64,000 nt of DNA from VXYL01 sp963422285 (GCA_963422285.2 CAXXJO010000001.1:868001-932000); one strand, 5' to 3'; counted from the first letter of the stretch, positions 26,058-35,092 are shown. Numbers and translations: made by a program. Notes: generated by a model from the sequence alone, not told the origin.

Positions 26058-28154
26058 CTAGAAGGCCCAGCGCAGGCCGGCTTCCACGGTTCGTCCGGGC
26101 AGGGGCGCCAAGTCCTTGATGTAGGACGAATGATGGCGCTGCTCGGCGTCGGTCAGGTTGCGCACATGCAGGAACACCCGGGCATCGCCGGCGCCGGCGT
26201 TCAGATCGGCGCCGAAGTACAGCCGCACATCGTCGTAGGCATCCGTCGGCAGTTCGAAGTCCGCCGGAGCATCCTGTTCGGCGACGCGCATGTAGTCCAC
26301 CGACGCCGCCAGCCCTTGGCGCTGCCATTCCAGACCGATCCCGTAGCGGGAGGGCGGCAGGCGGGGAGCGCGGTCGTTGCCGGATACGTCGAGTTCCGCC
26401 GCCACGGTGTCGAACATCGCGGTAGCGGCCAGAGTGCCGCCGCTGAATTCGGCGAGGGTCAGCTGGCCTTGCAGATCGATGCCGCGGTAGACCGCGTCGC
26501 TCTGTCCATAGCGCATGACCGGCAGGCCGTCTGCCATCGCGCCGGTGGCGAACGAGTAGATGTAGTCGCGGAACGAGGTTGCATAGGCAGTGGCCGACAG
26601 CGAGGCCCGCCGGCCGCCCCAAGCCAGCGTCGCGGCCAGATTGAGCGCGCGTTCGGCGTCGAGGCCGGGATCGCCCAGCTCGAAGCTCTGGCTGGCCAGA
26701 TGCGGGCCGTCGGAATACAGCTCCTCGGCGATGGGCGCCCGGGACGAGTAGCCGCCGTGGAGTCCGAGCAGGGCATCGTCCAGCGGCGCCACCAGCCCGA
26801 CGGAGGCGGACAGCGTGGTGAAGTCGGCGTCGTCATGCGCTACGGCTTGGTGTCGGATGCGTTCCAAGCGGGCGCCGAACTCCAGGTCGAAGTCCTCGAA
26901 GGAGCGCTCGCCCAGCCAAAACGCGGCAACGGAAGACGTATCCACCGGCGGCACGAAAGCTTCCTCGCCGATGGCGGAGAACTGCCGGTTGCCGAACTGG
27001 GCGCCGAGCACGCCGTCAAAGCCGTCGCCGTCGTTCTCCGTCAGCTCGATACGCCCCTCGAAGGACTCGTTGGCGAACACCGTGCCGATGTCGCCGCCGG
27101 GTTCGATTTCCGCGTGTTCGTAGTCGTTGATGCCGAGACGGACGTTGAGGCTGTCGAATGCTGCGAACGGATTGCGCCGCGCGGCCTCGAAATCGATGCG
27201 GGTCTGCTCCAGGTCCAAGGTTACGTTGCCCTCTTCCTCCTCGTGCTCGCCTTCTTCATGGCGTTCTTCGTCTTCGTGATGGCCGTGGCCGCCGGGCAGG
27301 CCGTAGTCGTAGCGCAACGTGCTGATCGACACGCCAGCGAAGCCGTCGTCGCCGGTCCAGGAAACGCCTATCGCGCCGCCGCTGCCCTCCACGCCGCTGC
27401 CCGGCAGACGACCGAAGGCTTCTTCGTCCTCGCCGTGCTCCTCGTCCTCGTCGTGATGGGCTTCCTCCTCCGCTTCTTCGGCGGCGTGCAAACGCGCCGA
27501 CTCCGCGAATCCGGGGATGTCGTACTCGTCTGCGCGGCGATGGAAGGCGTCGAGATGCCAGGCGACGCGGCCGCCGCCGTCGAGGCGAAAGGCGGCGTTG
27601 GTTTCTCCGCCGTTGTCCGCCCGGCGCAGTTCGGCTCTGCCGCTCAGACGTTGCGGACGCTGGTGGGGAATGCGCCCGGTATGCACGTCCACCACGCCGC
27701 CAATGGCGCCGGTGCCGTAGAGCAGTGTGCTCGGGCCTTTAAGCACTTCCACCCGTTCAGCCAGGAACGGCTCCACCGCCACGGCGTGGTCGGGGCTAAG
27801 AACGGAAGCGTCCATGGCATCGATGCGGTCTTCCATGATGCGCACCCGGGCGCCGCTCAAGCCGTGGATCACGGGCCGCCCGACGGCGGCGCCGAAGGTG
27901 GCGGAATGGATGCCGGGCTCGGCACCGACGGTGGCACCGATGCTGCCTTGCCGCCTTCGTTCCAGGTCGTCGCCTGCGAGCACTGTCGCCGGTTGCGACA
28001 GGCCCTCGCCCGACAGCGGGTGGGCGATGACGGTCAATTCTTCGATCCGATCTCGTTTGGCGCCCGGCTCCGGCGCGGATTCGGTTTCTTCTGCGATCAG
28101 GTGCGCCGATGCCAGCAGCAGCGCTGCCGCGGCGAGTTTTCTTAGCGGTGTCAT
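26058..28154 (-). CDS. TonB-dependent outer-membrane receptor, zinc (ZnuD-like)
   Basis: A 698-residue TonB-dependent receptor. A signal peptide (MTPLRKLAAAALLLASAHLIA) is followed by a short TonB-box region (IEELTVIAHP), the plug domain (QPATVLAGDDLERR, HGLSGARVRIMEDRID, VEVLKGPSTLLYGTGAIGG) and a beta barrel ending in the aromatic residue of AGLRWAF. Two extracellular loops are His/Asp/Glu-rich (AEEEAHHDEDEEHGEDEE and GHGHHEDEERHEEGEHEEEE), as in meningococcal ZnuD, so zinc uptake is likely. A DUF2946 gene lies upstream in the same direction, an arrangement known for zinc loci. I looked for a Zur-type palindrome upstream and saw none clear. Confidence 0.87.
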   Translation of the reverse strand: MTPLRKLAAAALLLASAHLIAEETESAPEPGAKRDRIEELTVIAHPLSGEGLSQPATVLAGDDLERRRQGSIGATVGAEPGIHSATFGAAVGRPVIHGLSGARVRIMEDRIDAMDASVLSPDHAVAVEPFLAERVEVLKGPSTLLYGTGAIGGVVDVHTGRIPHQRPQRLSGRAELRRADNGGETNAAFRLDGGGRVAWHLDAFHRRADEYDIPGFAESARLHAAEEAEEEAHHDEDEEHGEDEEAFGRLPGSGVEGSGGAIGVSWTGDDGFAGVSISTLRYDYGLPGGHGHHEDEERHEEGEHEEEEGNVTLDLEQTRIDFEAARRNPFAAFDSLNVRLGINDYEHAEIEPGGDIGTVFANESFEGRIELTENDGDGFDGVLGAQFGNRQFSAIGEEAFVPPVDTSSVAAFWLGERSFEDFDLEFGARLERIRHQAVAHDDADFTTLSASVGLVAPLDDALLGLHGGYSSRAPIAEELYSDGPHLASQSFELGDPGLDAERALNLAATLAWGGRRASLSATAYATSFRDYIYSFATGAMADGLPVMRYGQSDAVYRGIDLQGQLTLAEFSGGTLAATAMFDTVAAELDVSGNDRAPRLPPSRYGIGLEWQRQGLAASVDYMRVAEQDAPADFELPTDAYDDVRLYFGADLNAGAGDARVFLHVRNLTDAEQRHHSSYIKDLAPLPGRTVEAGLRWAF

Positions 28155-28237
28155 GTCTTCTCCTTAATGCACTGGCGTGTGCTGGCGCGCGTACGCGACA
28201 GCGTTGCGCCGGGACGATTCGCCCGGCGGCATGAGCG

Positions 28238-28552
28238 TCAGCGGAGAAGGGGCGGGCCTCGCGGCAGTCCGGGTCGGGCAGGAGCGGCGAGCGCCGGGCG
28301 CGCCACGGCTGTCGTCGAGCGGCAGTCAGCGCATTCCGACGGCAGTTCGAAGCGGCCTTCGACCAAGCCGCTCTCGTCGCTGCCGACGGCGCAGAGGGAA
28401 CAGGGAACGTCGCTATCGTCGGCATGGACATGGGCGGCGGCGACATTGGCAATGGCGAGCAGCGCGAGCAGCGCCGCCAAGGCGAGCGTCCGTGCCGGCG
28501 CGGCAGTCCGCGCCGCCACAGTCGGCCTTGCCCAGATCTCAGGCATGGGCAA
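28238..28552 (-). CDS. DUF2946-like small exported protein
   Basis: A 104-residue protein with an N-terminal membrane/signal segment (RTLALAALLALLAIANVAAA) followed by a His/Cys-containing tail: HVHADDSDVPCSLC, then ECADC. This is the layout of DUF2946 proteins, commonly encoded beside metal-related TonB receptors. The His-x-His and two Cys-x-x-Cys motifs suggest metal binding. It lies 83 bases upstream of the receptor gene and is probably co-transcribed with it. The start is uncertain; a shorter start within the Arg/Ala-rich leader is possible. Confidence 0.6.
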   Translation of the reverse strand: MPMPEIWARPTVAARTAAPARTLALAALLALLAIANVAAAHVHADDSDVPCSLCAVGSDESGLVEGRFELPSECADCRSTTAVARPALAAPARPGLPRGPPLLR

Positions 28553-28625
28553 CGGGCCTGTGCGATCGTGCGTTCGAGATCATGGCGACATGGTACTGGC
28601 TACAGGGTTCGATATGGCCAGGGAC

Positions 28626-29717
28626 TCATCCAGCACGGGATGGCAGCACCACGGTAATCCGCGATAGCGCGGTGGCCAGTCCGGCTTGGTTCTCGTTGTA
28701 GACCTCGAGTTCCGCCAGATGTTCGTCCCCGGCAACGCGCTTGCGTACCACTTTGCCGAACACCGTATTGGTGTCGCCGACGATGTTGGGATGGCGCACC
28801 CGGGTCTCCATGCGCTTGAGCGTACCGTCGTCGCCCATCCAGTCCGTCGCCATCTGCGCCAGCCAGCATACTCGCTGCGGGCCCCAGTCGAATTGCCCCG
28901 GCATGTTGCGCCGGTTGCGGGCGTGGTCGGCATCGAAGCGGCCACCGCCGCCCAGGTCCTTGGATTCCTCGGCTTCCAGCGCCGCCCGCGGGCTGCGGCC
29001 GGTGCCCACCACGCCGTGGGTGAACAGGAACAGTTCCGTTACCGTATAGGTGCCCTTGTGCAGCGGCGGCATCTCCTCGCCTTCGGCCACGTCTTCGAAG
29101 TAGCGGGTTTCCTTGCCGCGTCGTTGGCGCTCGAACACCAATGGATCCGGGGATTCCTCGATCACTTGCGTCTTCTTCTCGCGGTCGTAGCGCATGGTTC
29201 GGCCGCCGCCGAGATTCTGGTAGCGCGCCATGAGGGTGGTCTTGGCGGCCACCAGTTCCTGGCGCTGATTATGATAGAGGATGCGCGCCTCGCAGAGCAC
29301 GAAGTCGCCGATGCGGTCGCTGTGCTTGCGGTGGATATCGACGATCTCCTCGGTGGCGGAGATGCGATCGCCGGGCCAGATGGTGTTGTGGAAGTCGATG
29401 GCGCCGCCGGCGTAGTTCATGGGAAAGCGGCTCGACGACAGCCGCCGCCCGTCGATGGTGCCGTTGATGGCCAGGGCGATGCCGAGGCTGGCGCCGTAGA
29501 TGAAGATCGGCGGCGCGACGATGGAGCCGAAGCGGCTTTCGGCAGCGTGGTTTTCGTTGCGATAGAGCGGGTTGTAGTCGCCGACGCCGTCGCCGAAGCG
29601 CCGGATGTTGTCCAGGCTCGCCTCGCGACTGCCTCGCGGCGGCATGACGTGGCCGACGCCGGCGCGGTATTCGGCCTCGAACTCGTCCAGGGTGGTGATG
29701 GGTGCGGGTGTCGCCAT
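28626..29717 (-). CDS. MaoC-like dehydratase (FAS1-like hotdog) protein
   Basis: A 363-residue protein with two hotdog-fold halves. The N-terminal half carries IRRFGDGVGDYNPLYRNE, the substrate-facing VAPPIFIYGASLG segment and the IDFHNTIWPGDRISATEEIVDI strand pair, typical of MaoC-type FAS1-like dehydratase domains. The C-terminal half repeats the pattern (VTELFLFTHGVVGTGRSPRA, ATDWMGDDGTLKRMETRVRHPNIVGDTNTVFGKVV can be read in parts). Enzymes of this type hydrate enoyl-CoA thioesters. The substrate is unknown; a nearby acyl-CoA synthetase and racemase suggest CoA-ester catabolism. It is divergent from iorA and lies 73 bases before the DUF2946 gene. Confidence 0.82.
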   Translation of the reverse strand: MATPAPITTLDEFEAEYRAGVGHVMPPRGSREASLDNIRRFGDGVGDYNPLYRNENHAAESRFGSIVAPPIFIYGASLGIALAINGTIDGRRLSSSRFPMNYAGGAIDFHNTIWPGDRISATEEIVDIHRKHSDRIGDFVLCEARILYHNQRQELVAAKTTLMARYQNLGGGRTMRYDREKKTQVIEESPDPLVFERQRRGKETRYFEDVAEGEEMPPLHKGTYTVTELFLFTHGVVGTGRSPRAALEAEESKDLGGGGRFDADHARNRRNMPGQFDWGPQRVCWLAQMATDWMGDDGTLKRMETRVRHPNIVGDTNTVFGKVVRKRVAGDEHLAELEVYNENQAGLATALSRITVVLPSRAG

Positions 29718-29823
29718 CGATTCTTCTCCAAGGTCGGAGCAAACCTGTCGAACAGCGCATTATCGACACAACGGGCGCCGAAAGCTATACCCTACCAAGG
29801 TCATCATTTAGGAGGGAGGAACG

Positions 29824-30321
29824 ATGGCGACGTTGAATCTGAACGTAAACGGCCAGCCGCGCCAACTGACCGACTTGGACCCGTCCACGCCCCTGCTGTG
29901 GGTGCTGCGCGACGAGCTGGGCCTGGTCGGCGCCAAGTTCGGCTGCGGCATCAGCCAGTGCGGCGCCTGCACCGTGCTGCTGGACGGCAAGCCGGTGCGA
30001 TCCTGCTCGCTGCCGGCCACTGCCGCCGAGGGCGAGATCACCACCATCGAGGGCCTCGCCGGTGCGAACGGCGAGTTGAACGCGGTGCAGCAGGCTTGGG
30101 TGGACTTGGACGTGGCCCAATGCGGCTATTGCCAAGCAGGCCAGATCATGGCCGCCGAAGCCCTGCTGCGCACCAACCCGAATCCCAGCGACGACGACAT
30201 CGATCGCGCCATGGAGGGCAACCTGTGTCGCTGCGGAACCTACCTGCGCATCCGCTCGGCGGTGAAGACTGCGGCGGTGGATGCCGCAGCGGCCAGTCGA
30301 ACAGCGGAGGAGCGGACATGA
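29824..30321 (+). CDS. iorA: Isoquinoline 1-oxidoreductase alpha-type [2Fe-2S] subunit
   Basis: A 165-residue iron-sulfur subunit of the molybdenum hydroxylase family. The plant-type cluster ligands are Cys41, Cys46, Cys49 (GCGISQCGACT) and Cys61; the second cluster uses CGYCQAGQ and CRCGTY near residues 100-140. It passes electrons from the molybdenum subunit encoded immediately downstream. The ATG has a strong site (GGAGG) 6 bases upstream. Its stop overlaps the start of the next gene as ATGA, so the two are translationally coupled. No gene for a FAD subunit is present, which is normal for this type. Confidence 0.92.
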   Translation: MATLNLNVNGQPRQLTDLDPSTPLLWVLRDELGLVGAKFGCGISQCGACTVLLDGKPVRSCSLPATAAEGEITTIEGLAGANGELNAVQQAWVDLDVAQCGYCQAGQIMAAEALLRTNPNPSDDDIDRAMEGNLCRCGTYLRIRSAVKTAAVDAAAASRTAEERT

Positions 30322-32588
30322 GCGCATTGAGCTACCGGGGCATCCACGAAACCTTCGCCGAGGTCAACGGCGACACCGCGCTTGCCGCGCCTGGGCGCAT
30401 CGTCAAGCTGGGCCGCCGCCAGTTCTTGCGGCTGACCGGCGTCGCGGGCGGCGGTCTCATGCTGGCGTGTACGCTGCCTTCCTGCAGCGAGGAGCCGTCG
30501 CCGAAGCAGGCGGTGGCCAACGACGGCACCTTGCAGCCCAACGGCTTCCTGCGCATAGACGCCTCGGGCATCCTGCTGTTCGCCAAGAATCCGGAAGTGG
30601 GCCAGGGGGTGAAGACTTCGCTGCCCATGATCGTCGCCGAGGAGCTGGACGCCGCCTGGGAGGACGTGCGCGTCGACCAGTCGCCCATCGATCAAGACAC
30701 CTACGGCCCCCAGTTCGCTGGCGGCTCGATGTCGATTCCCATGAACTGGGACCGGCTTCGCTACGCCGGCGCTACCGCCCGGGCCATGCTGGTAGGGGCC
30801 GCGGCAGCCCGGCTGGGGGTTCCCACCGCCGAGCTGACTACCGGCGACAGCCATGTGATTCACGAGCCCAGCAATCGTCGCCTCGCCTACGTCGAGCTGG
30901 CCGCCGAGGCCGCCGCCATGCCGGTGCCCGAGCCAGATTCGCTGAAACTCAAGAGCCGGGGCGACTATCGCCTGCTCGGGTCGCGCATTACCGGCGTGGA
31001 CAACGAGGCGCTGGTGCGCGGCGAGCCGCTGTTCGGCATCGACCAGTCGGTGCCGGGCATGAAGTACGCCACCTACCAGAAGTGCCCGGCCATCGGCGGC
31101 GTGGTGAAGGCCGCCAACCTCGACCAGATCAAGGCCATGCCGGGCGTGCAGGACGCCTTCGTGCTGGCCGGCAACGGCAACGCCATGGAACTGCTGCCGG
31201 GCGTCGCCGTGGTGGCCGACTCCACCTGGGCGGCGATCCGCGCCAAGCGAGCGCTGAAGATCGACTGGGACGAGAGCGACGGCGCCAAGGACAGCTGGAG
31301 CGAAGCCGTGGCCACGGCACAGCGCCTGCGCAGCCAGCCGGATGCCGAGCGTGTCGTCGACCAAGGCGATGCGGATGCGGCGCTGGCGGCGGCAGACAAG
31401 CGCCTGGAAGCATTCTATTCCTACCGCTTCGTCAGCCATGCCCAGCTGGAACCGCAGAACTGCACCGCTTCCTTCCGCGACGGCGCCATCGAGCTGTGGG
31501 CGCCCACCCAGACCCCAGGCAGCGGCATCCGCGCTGTCGCCAACGTGCTCGACATCGACCCGGCCAAGGTCGCCGTTCACCAGACCCGCTGCGGCGGCGG
31601 CTTCGGACGACGCCTCTACAACGACTTCATGTGCGAAGCGGCGGCGATTGCCAAGCGCGCCGGCGTACCGGTGAAGTTGCAGTGGACGCGGGAGGACGAC
31701 ATGGCCTACGACCTGTTCCGCGCCGGCGGCTTCCACCAGCTGGCCGGGTCCCTGGACGGCGACGGCAAGGTCAGCGGCTGGCGCGACCGCTTCGTCACCT
31801 TCACCAACGACGGCGAACGTCCAGTGAGCGGCGGCGGCTTGGGCCCGGGGGTGTTTCCCGCCGGCCTGATCGCCAACGTGCGCGTGGAACAGACGGCGCT
31901 GCCCTGGAAGAACCGCTGCGCCGCTTGGCGAGCGCCGGGTTCCAACGTCTTCGGCTTCGTGGTGCAGAGTTTCCTGCACGAGCTGGCGGCAGCCGCCGGG
32001 CGCGATCACTTGGAGGTCTTGCTGGAAGTCCTTGGCAAGCCGCGTTGGATGAAGGAGGGCGATCCCCATTCTCTGCACACCGATCGGGCCGCCGGCGTCG
32101 TCAAACTGGCTGCGAAGAAAGCAGGCTGGGGACAGCAGCTGCCGGCGGGGCGCGGCTTGGGCTTGGCGTTCTACTTCAGCCACGCCGGCCACATCGCCGA
32201 GGTGGCGGACGTGAGCGTCGATGCCAACAGGAAGATCAAGGTACACAAAGTGACCGTGGCGGCGGATGTCGGTCCCATCGTCAACCTGAGCGGCGCCGAG
32301 AACCAAGTGCAGGGTTCCGTGGTGGACGGGTTGTCCACCATGCTCGGCTTGTCCGTCACCTTCGAGAACGGCCGGGTGCAGCAGTCCAACTTCGACCAGT
32401 ACCCGATGCTGCGCCTGCCGGCCGCGCCCGAAGTGGACGTGCACTTCATCGCCAGCGACTTTTCGCCCACCGGCCTGGGCGAGCCGGCGCTGCCGCCGCT
32501 GGCGCCGGCGGTCTGCAACGCCATCTACTCCGCCACCGGCCACCGCATCCGCACCCTGCCCATCAGCGAGGAGGGATTCACGGTATAG
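30318..32588 (+). CDS. iorB: Isoquinoline 1-oxidoreductase beta-type molybdopterin subunit
   Basis: A 756-residue molybdenum cofactor-binding subunit. A twin-arginine export-type sequence (LGRRQFLRLTGVAGGGLMLA) is followed by SGILLFAKNPEVGQGVKTSLPMIVAEELD, the QFAGGSMSIPMNWDRLRYAGA segment, and the family signatures RFVSHAQLEPQNC, TRCGGGFGRRLYNDF, WRAPGSNVFGFVVQSFLHELA and GLGEPALPPLAPAV, which ends with the catalytic Glu. The family hydroxylates N-heterocycles or oxidises aldehydes with water as oxygen source; the true substrate is unknown. The Tat signal implies folding with cofactor before export. The start overlaps the stop of iorA (ATGA). Confidence 0.92.
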   Translation: MSALSYRGIHETFAEVNGDTALAAPGRIVKLGRRQFLRLTGVAGGGLMLACTLPSCSEEPSPKQAVANDGTLQPNGFLRIDASGILLFAKNPEVGQGVKTSLPMIVAEELDAAWEDVRVDQSPIDQDTYGPQFAGGSMSIPMNWDRLRYAGATARAMLVGAAAARLGVPTAELTTGDSHVIHEPSNRRLAYVELAAEAAAMPVPEPDSLKLKSRGDYRLLGSRITGVDNEALVRGEPLFGIDQSVPGMKYATYQKCPAIGGVVKAANLDQIKAMPGVQDAFVLAGNGNAMELLPGVAVVADSTWAAIRAKRALKIDWDESDGAKDSWSEAVATAQRLRSQPDAERVVDQGDADAALAAADKRLEAFYSYRFVSHAQLEPQNCTASFRDGAIELWAPTQTPGSGIRAVANVLDIDPAKVAVHQTRCGGGFGRRLYNDFMCEAAAIAKRAGVPVKLQWTREDDMAYDLFRAGGFHQLAGSLDGDGKVSGWRDRFVTFTNDGERPVSGGGLGPGVFPAGLIANVRVEQTALPWKNRCAAWRAPGSNVFGFVVQSFLHELAAAAGRDHLEVLLEVLGKPRWMKEGDPHSLHTDRAAGVVKLAAKKAGWGQQLPAGRGLGLAFYFSHAGHIAEVADVSVDANRKIKVHKVTVAADVGPIVNLSGAENQVQGSVVDGLSTMLGLSVTFENGRVQQSNFDQYPMLRLPAAPEVDVHFIASDFSPTGLGEPALPPLAPAVCNAIYSATGHRIRTLPISEEGFTV

Positions 32589-32603
32589 TTCAGCCGTTCT
32601 CCG

Positions 32604-32637
32604 CGATGCGTCCAGCAGACTTCCAGCGGACGCATCG
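32604..32637 (+). terminator. Hairpin after the iorAB operon
   Basis: A perfect 10-base stem (CGATGCGTCC pairing with GGACGCATCG) with a 14-base loop, 16 bases after the iorB stop. No T-run follows, so termination is probable but not proven; it may also protect the transcript end. Confidence 0.55.
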
Positions 32638-32700
32638 TGAGCGCGCGGCATCAAGGCGGCCATGCTTGGTCCCCATGCGCAAGCGCCTCAAGGAAATCCC

Positions 32701-33285
32701 ATGAGCGAATGGTTCGACAGTCTTTCTGCTTTGCAGCAGACGCTGTTCGTGATTGCGCTGTTCTCCACCGGGGTGTTCGCCATCCAAGTGCTGTTCACGC
32801 TGTTCGGCATCGGCGAGGCGGACGAAGCGGATCACGACCAAGGCGCCATCGCGGACGATGTGGGCGGCGGCAGCGGCATTCCGTTCGGCGACATCTTCAC
32901 TATCCGCAACGGCGTGTCGTTCCTCATGGGCCTGTCCTGGGGCGGCCTGATGGCCTACGACTGGGGCCTCACCCACCCGTTCCCGGTGTTTCTGGTGGGC
33001 TTTGTCCTCGGCTCGGTATTCGTCGGCATCAACATGGGCCTGCTGGCGCTGCTGTCGATGCTCAAGCACGAAGGCAATCTTCATGTCGAGAATGCCATCG
33101 GCCGGCAGGGCACCGTCACCTTGTCGATACCCGAGGGCAGGATGGGAGTCGGCAAGGTGAGCGTTTCGGTGCAGGGTCGGCTGCTGGAGTATCACGCCAT
33201 CACCGATGGCGGCCCCTTGACACGCAGTTCGTCGATCACCGTGGTCGGCTTGTCCGGCAGCCAGCTCGTCGTCGCAGGAAGCTGA
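32701..33285 (+). CDS. NfeD-like membrane protein with OB-fold domain
   Basis: A 194-residue protein. It has three or four membrane segments (LFVIALFSTGVFAIQVLFTLFG, SFLMGLSWGGLMAY, FPVFLVGFVLGSVFVGINMGLLALL) and a C-terminal soluble OB-like domain (AIGRQGTVTLSIPEGRMGVGKVSVSVQG, LLEYHAITDG, ITVVGLSGSQLVV) as in NfeD/YuaF proteins. These work together with flotillin-type proteins, which is exactly what is encoded 32 bases downstream. ATG 32701 was chosen because AAGGAA lies 5 bases before it. The pair is probably an operon involved in membrane microdomain organisation. Confidence 0.85.
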   Translation: MSEWFDSLSALQQTLFVIALFSTGVFAIQVLFTLFGIGEADEADHDQGAIADDVGGGSGIPFGDIFTIRNGVSFLMGLSWGGLMAYDWGLTHPFPVFLVGFVLGSVFVGINMGLLALLSMLKHEGNLHVENAIGRQGTVTLSIPEGRMGVGKVSVSVQGRLLEYHAITDGGPLTRSSSITVVGLSGSQLVVAGS

Positions 33286-33317
33286 ACTCGCGCCAACAAG
33301 ACACAGGAGGAACTGTC

Positions 33318-34736
33318 GTGCTCAACACCTTCATCGTCATCGGCATCGCGGCGATCCTGTTCATGGTCGCCGTCATCGCCGCCATCCGCCGCATCCGAAC
33401 CTGTCCATCGGACAAGGTGCTGGTGAAGTACGGCCAAGTAGGCGGCGATCGCATGGCCAAGGCCATCCACGGCGGCACCACCTTCGTCTGGCCAGTCGTT
33501 CAGGGCTACCGCTACCTGGATCTGACCCCCATGACCGTGGACATCGACCTGCGCGGCGCCCTGTCCAAGCAAAACATCCGCGTCAACGTGCCGTCCCGCT
33601 TCACCTTCGGCATCGGCACCATTCCGGAACTGATGAACAACGCCGCCGAGCGGCTGCTGTCCCTGGACACCCGGCAGATCGAGGAGACCGCCAAGGACAT
33701 CATCTACGGCCAGCTGCGAGCCACCATCGCCATGATGGACATCGAGGAAATTAACGGCGATCGGGAGAAGTTCGAGTCCCGCGTGTTGGAGAACATCGAA
33801 TCCGAACTCACCAAGATCGGTCTGCGTCTGATCAACGTCAATATCTCCGACATCACCGACGAATCCGGCTACATCGCGGCCCTCGGCCAGCGGGCCGCGG
33901 CGGAAGCGGTGAACAAGGCCAAGGTGCAAGTGGCCCAGCAGGAGCGCGACGGCGCCGTGGGTTCCGCCCAGGCGGAGCAGGAACAGCGCATCCAGGTGTC
34001 GGACGCCAACGCCAAGGCGGTCACCGGCGAGAACCAGGCCCGGGCCGTGGAAGCGGCGTCGGGCGCCGACCTGCGCGAAGCCCAGGCCGAGGCCAAGCGG
34101 CGCGGCGACGCCGCCGAGTCGGTCAAGCATGCCGCCGCCGAGCAGGAGGGCTATGTCGCCGAGAAAGAGGCGGAAGTCGCTCGCGCCGATCGCGACCGCG
34201 CGCGGGAATACGCCAATATCGTGGTGCCGGCGGAGATCGAGCGGGATCGGGTGCGCACCGAGGCCGAGGGCGAAAAGCAGAAGGATGTGCTCGCCGGCGA
34301 AGCCGAGGGCGAAGCCATCCAGGCCCGGCTGGCCGGCGAAGCCTTGGGCCGCATGGAGATTCTCACCAAGATGGCCGAGGGCTTCCAGGCGATTGTCGCC
34401 GCTGCCGACCGGGATCCGGACAAAGCCGCCCGCTTGATGATCGTCGACAAGCTGGAACAGATCGCCGAGGTGCAGGCCAGCGCCATCAGCAACATCGACT
34501 TTGAGAAAGTGGTGGTCTACGACAACGGCAACGGCAACGCGGTAGGCAACTTCCTCAGCGGTCTCACCCAGGCGCTGCCGCCCTTCCATGAAGTGGCGAA
34601 GATGGCCGGCATCGAGCTGCCGGAGTTCCTAGGCGAGATGGCGAAGGACGGCGCGCCGACTCCGGCCCCGAAGCAGGCACCTTCGGTGATCGAACAAACG
34701 CGGAAGCAGGTTGCACCGCCGCCGCCAGCAGACTGA
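33318..34736 (+). CDS. Flotillin-like (SPFH domain, YqiK/FloT-type) protein
   Basis: A 472-residue membrane-anchored SPFH protein. The N-terminal membrane segment is FIVIGIAAILFMVAVIAAI, followed by RTCPSDKVLVKYGQVGG and the SPFH domain (FVWPVVQGYRYLDLTPMTVDIDLRGALSKQNIRVNVPSRFTFGIG). From about residue 200 a long Ala/Glu-rich coiled coil extends to residue 380. The C-terminus ends in a low-complexity Pro-rich tail. Flotillins assemble into membrane scaffolds; the partner NfeD-like protein is encoded just upstream. GTG 33318 was chosen because GGAGG lies 7 bases before it and the long open frame upstream has no similarity. A CHY zinc-finger gene follows after 8 bases. Confidence 0.9.
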   Translation: MLNTFIVIGIAAILFMVAVIAAIRRIRTCPSDKVLVKYGQVGGDRMAKAIHGGTTFVWPVVQGYRYLDLTPMTVDIDLRGALSKQNIRVNVPSRFTFGIGTIPELMNNAAERLLSLDTRQIEETAKDIIYGQLRATIAMMDIEEINGDREKFESRVLENIESELTKIGLRLINVNISDITDESGYIAALGQRAAAEAVNKAKVQVAQQERDGAVGSAQAEQEQRIQVSDANAKAVTGENQARAVEAASGADLREAQAEAKRRGDAAESVKHAAAEQEGYVAEKEAEVARADRDRAREYANIVVPAEIERDRVRTEAEGEKQKDVLAGEAEGEAIQARLAGEALGRMEILTKMAEGFQAIVAAADRDPDKAARLMIVDKLEQIAEVQASAISNIDFEKVVVYDNGNGNAVGNFLSGLTQALPPFHEVAKMAGIELPEFLGEMAKDGAPTPAPKQAPSVIEQTRKQVAPPPPAD

Positions 34737-34744
34737 CGGCGACC

Positions 34745-35092
34745 TTGAAACGGGATATCCACGGCATCGAGGTCGCTGGCCTTGACCTCGATTCCGAGAC
34801 TCGTTGCGGCCACTACGCCGGACCGCACGACATCATCGCCTTGAAGTTCAAATGCTGCGGCGACTGGTATCCGTGCATCCACTGCCACCGCGCCTTGGCC
34901 GGCCACGACGTGGTGCTCTGGCCGGTGGCGGAACGCGATCAACGCGCCGTGTTGTGCGGCGTCTGCGGACATCGGCTGCGCATCGCCGACTACCTGGACT
35001 GCGCTTCCGTCTGCCCGTGCTGCACCGCCGTCTTCAATTCCGGCTGCGCCTTGCACCATCCCCTCTATTTCGAAATGAAGAGCCCGGTCTGA
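34745..35092 (+). CDS. CHY-type zinc-finger protein
   Basis: A 115-residue Cys/His-rich protein. The spacing fits the CHY zinc finger: ETRCGHYAGPHD, FKCCGDWYPCIHCHRALAGHD, WPVAERDQRAVLCGVCGHRLRI, CASVCPCCTAVFNSGCALHHPLYFE. About twelve Cys/His ligands would hold three zinc ions. The function of bacterial members is unknown. It starts at TTG 34745, 8 bases after the flotillin stop; no ATG is available. Co-transcription with the flotillin gene is likely, but a shared function is inference. Confidence 0.82.
   Translation: MKRDIHGIEVAGLDLDSETRCGHYAGPHDIIALKFKCCGDWYPCIHCHRALAGHDVVLWPVAERDQRAVLCGVCGHRLRIADYLDCASVCPCCTAVFNSGCALHHPLYFEMKSPV

Noticed and set aside
25440..28145. A 901-codon plus-strand open frame opposite the TonB receptor
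   Set aside because: Its translation follows the antisense of the receptor gene, with no signal or domains. The receptor on the minus strand has full family features.
28553..28625. A Zur operator upstream of the DUF2946/receptor genes
   Set aside because: No AT-rich palindrome with the usual spacing could be seen.
28686..30317. Long upstream extension of the iorB frame
   Set aside because: It runs antisense to the MaoC-like gene and over iorA; similarity and the Tat signal begin at 30318.
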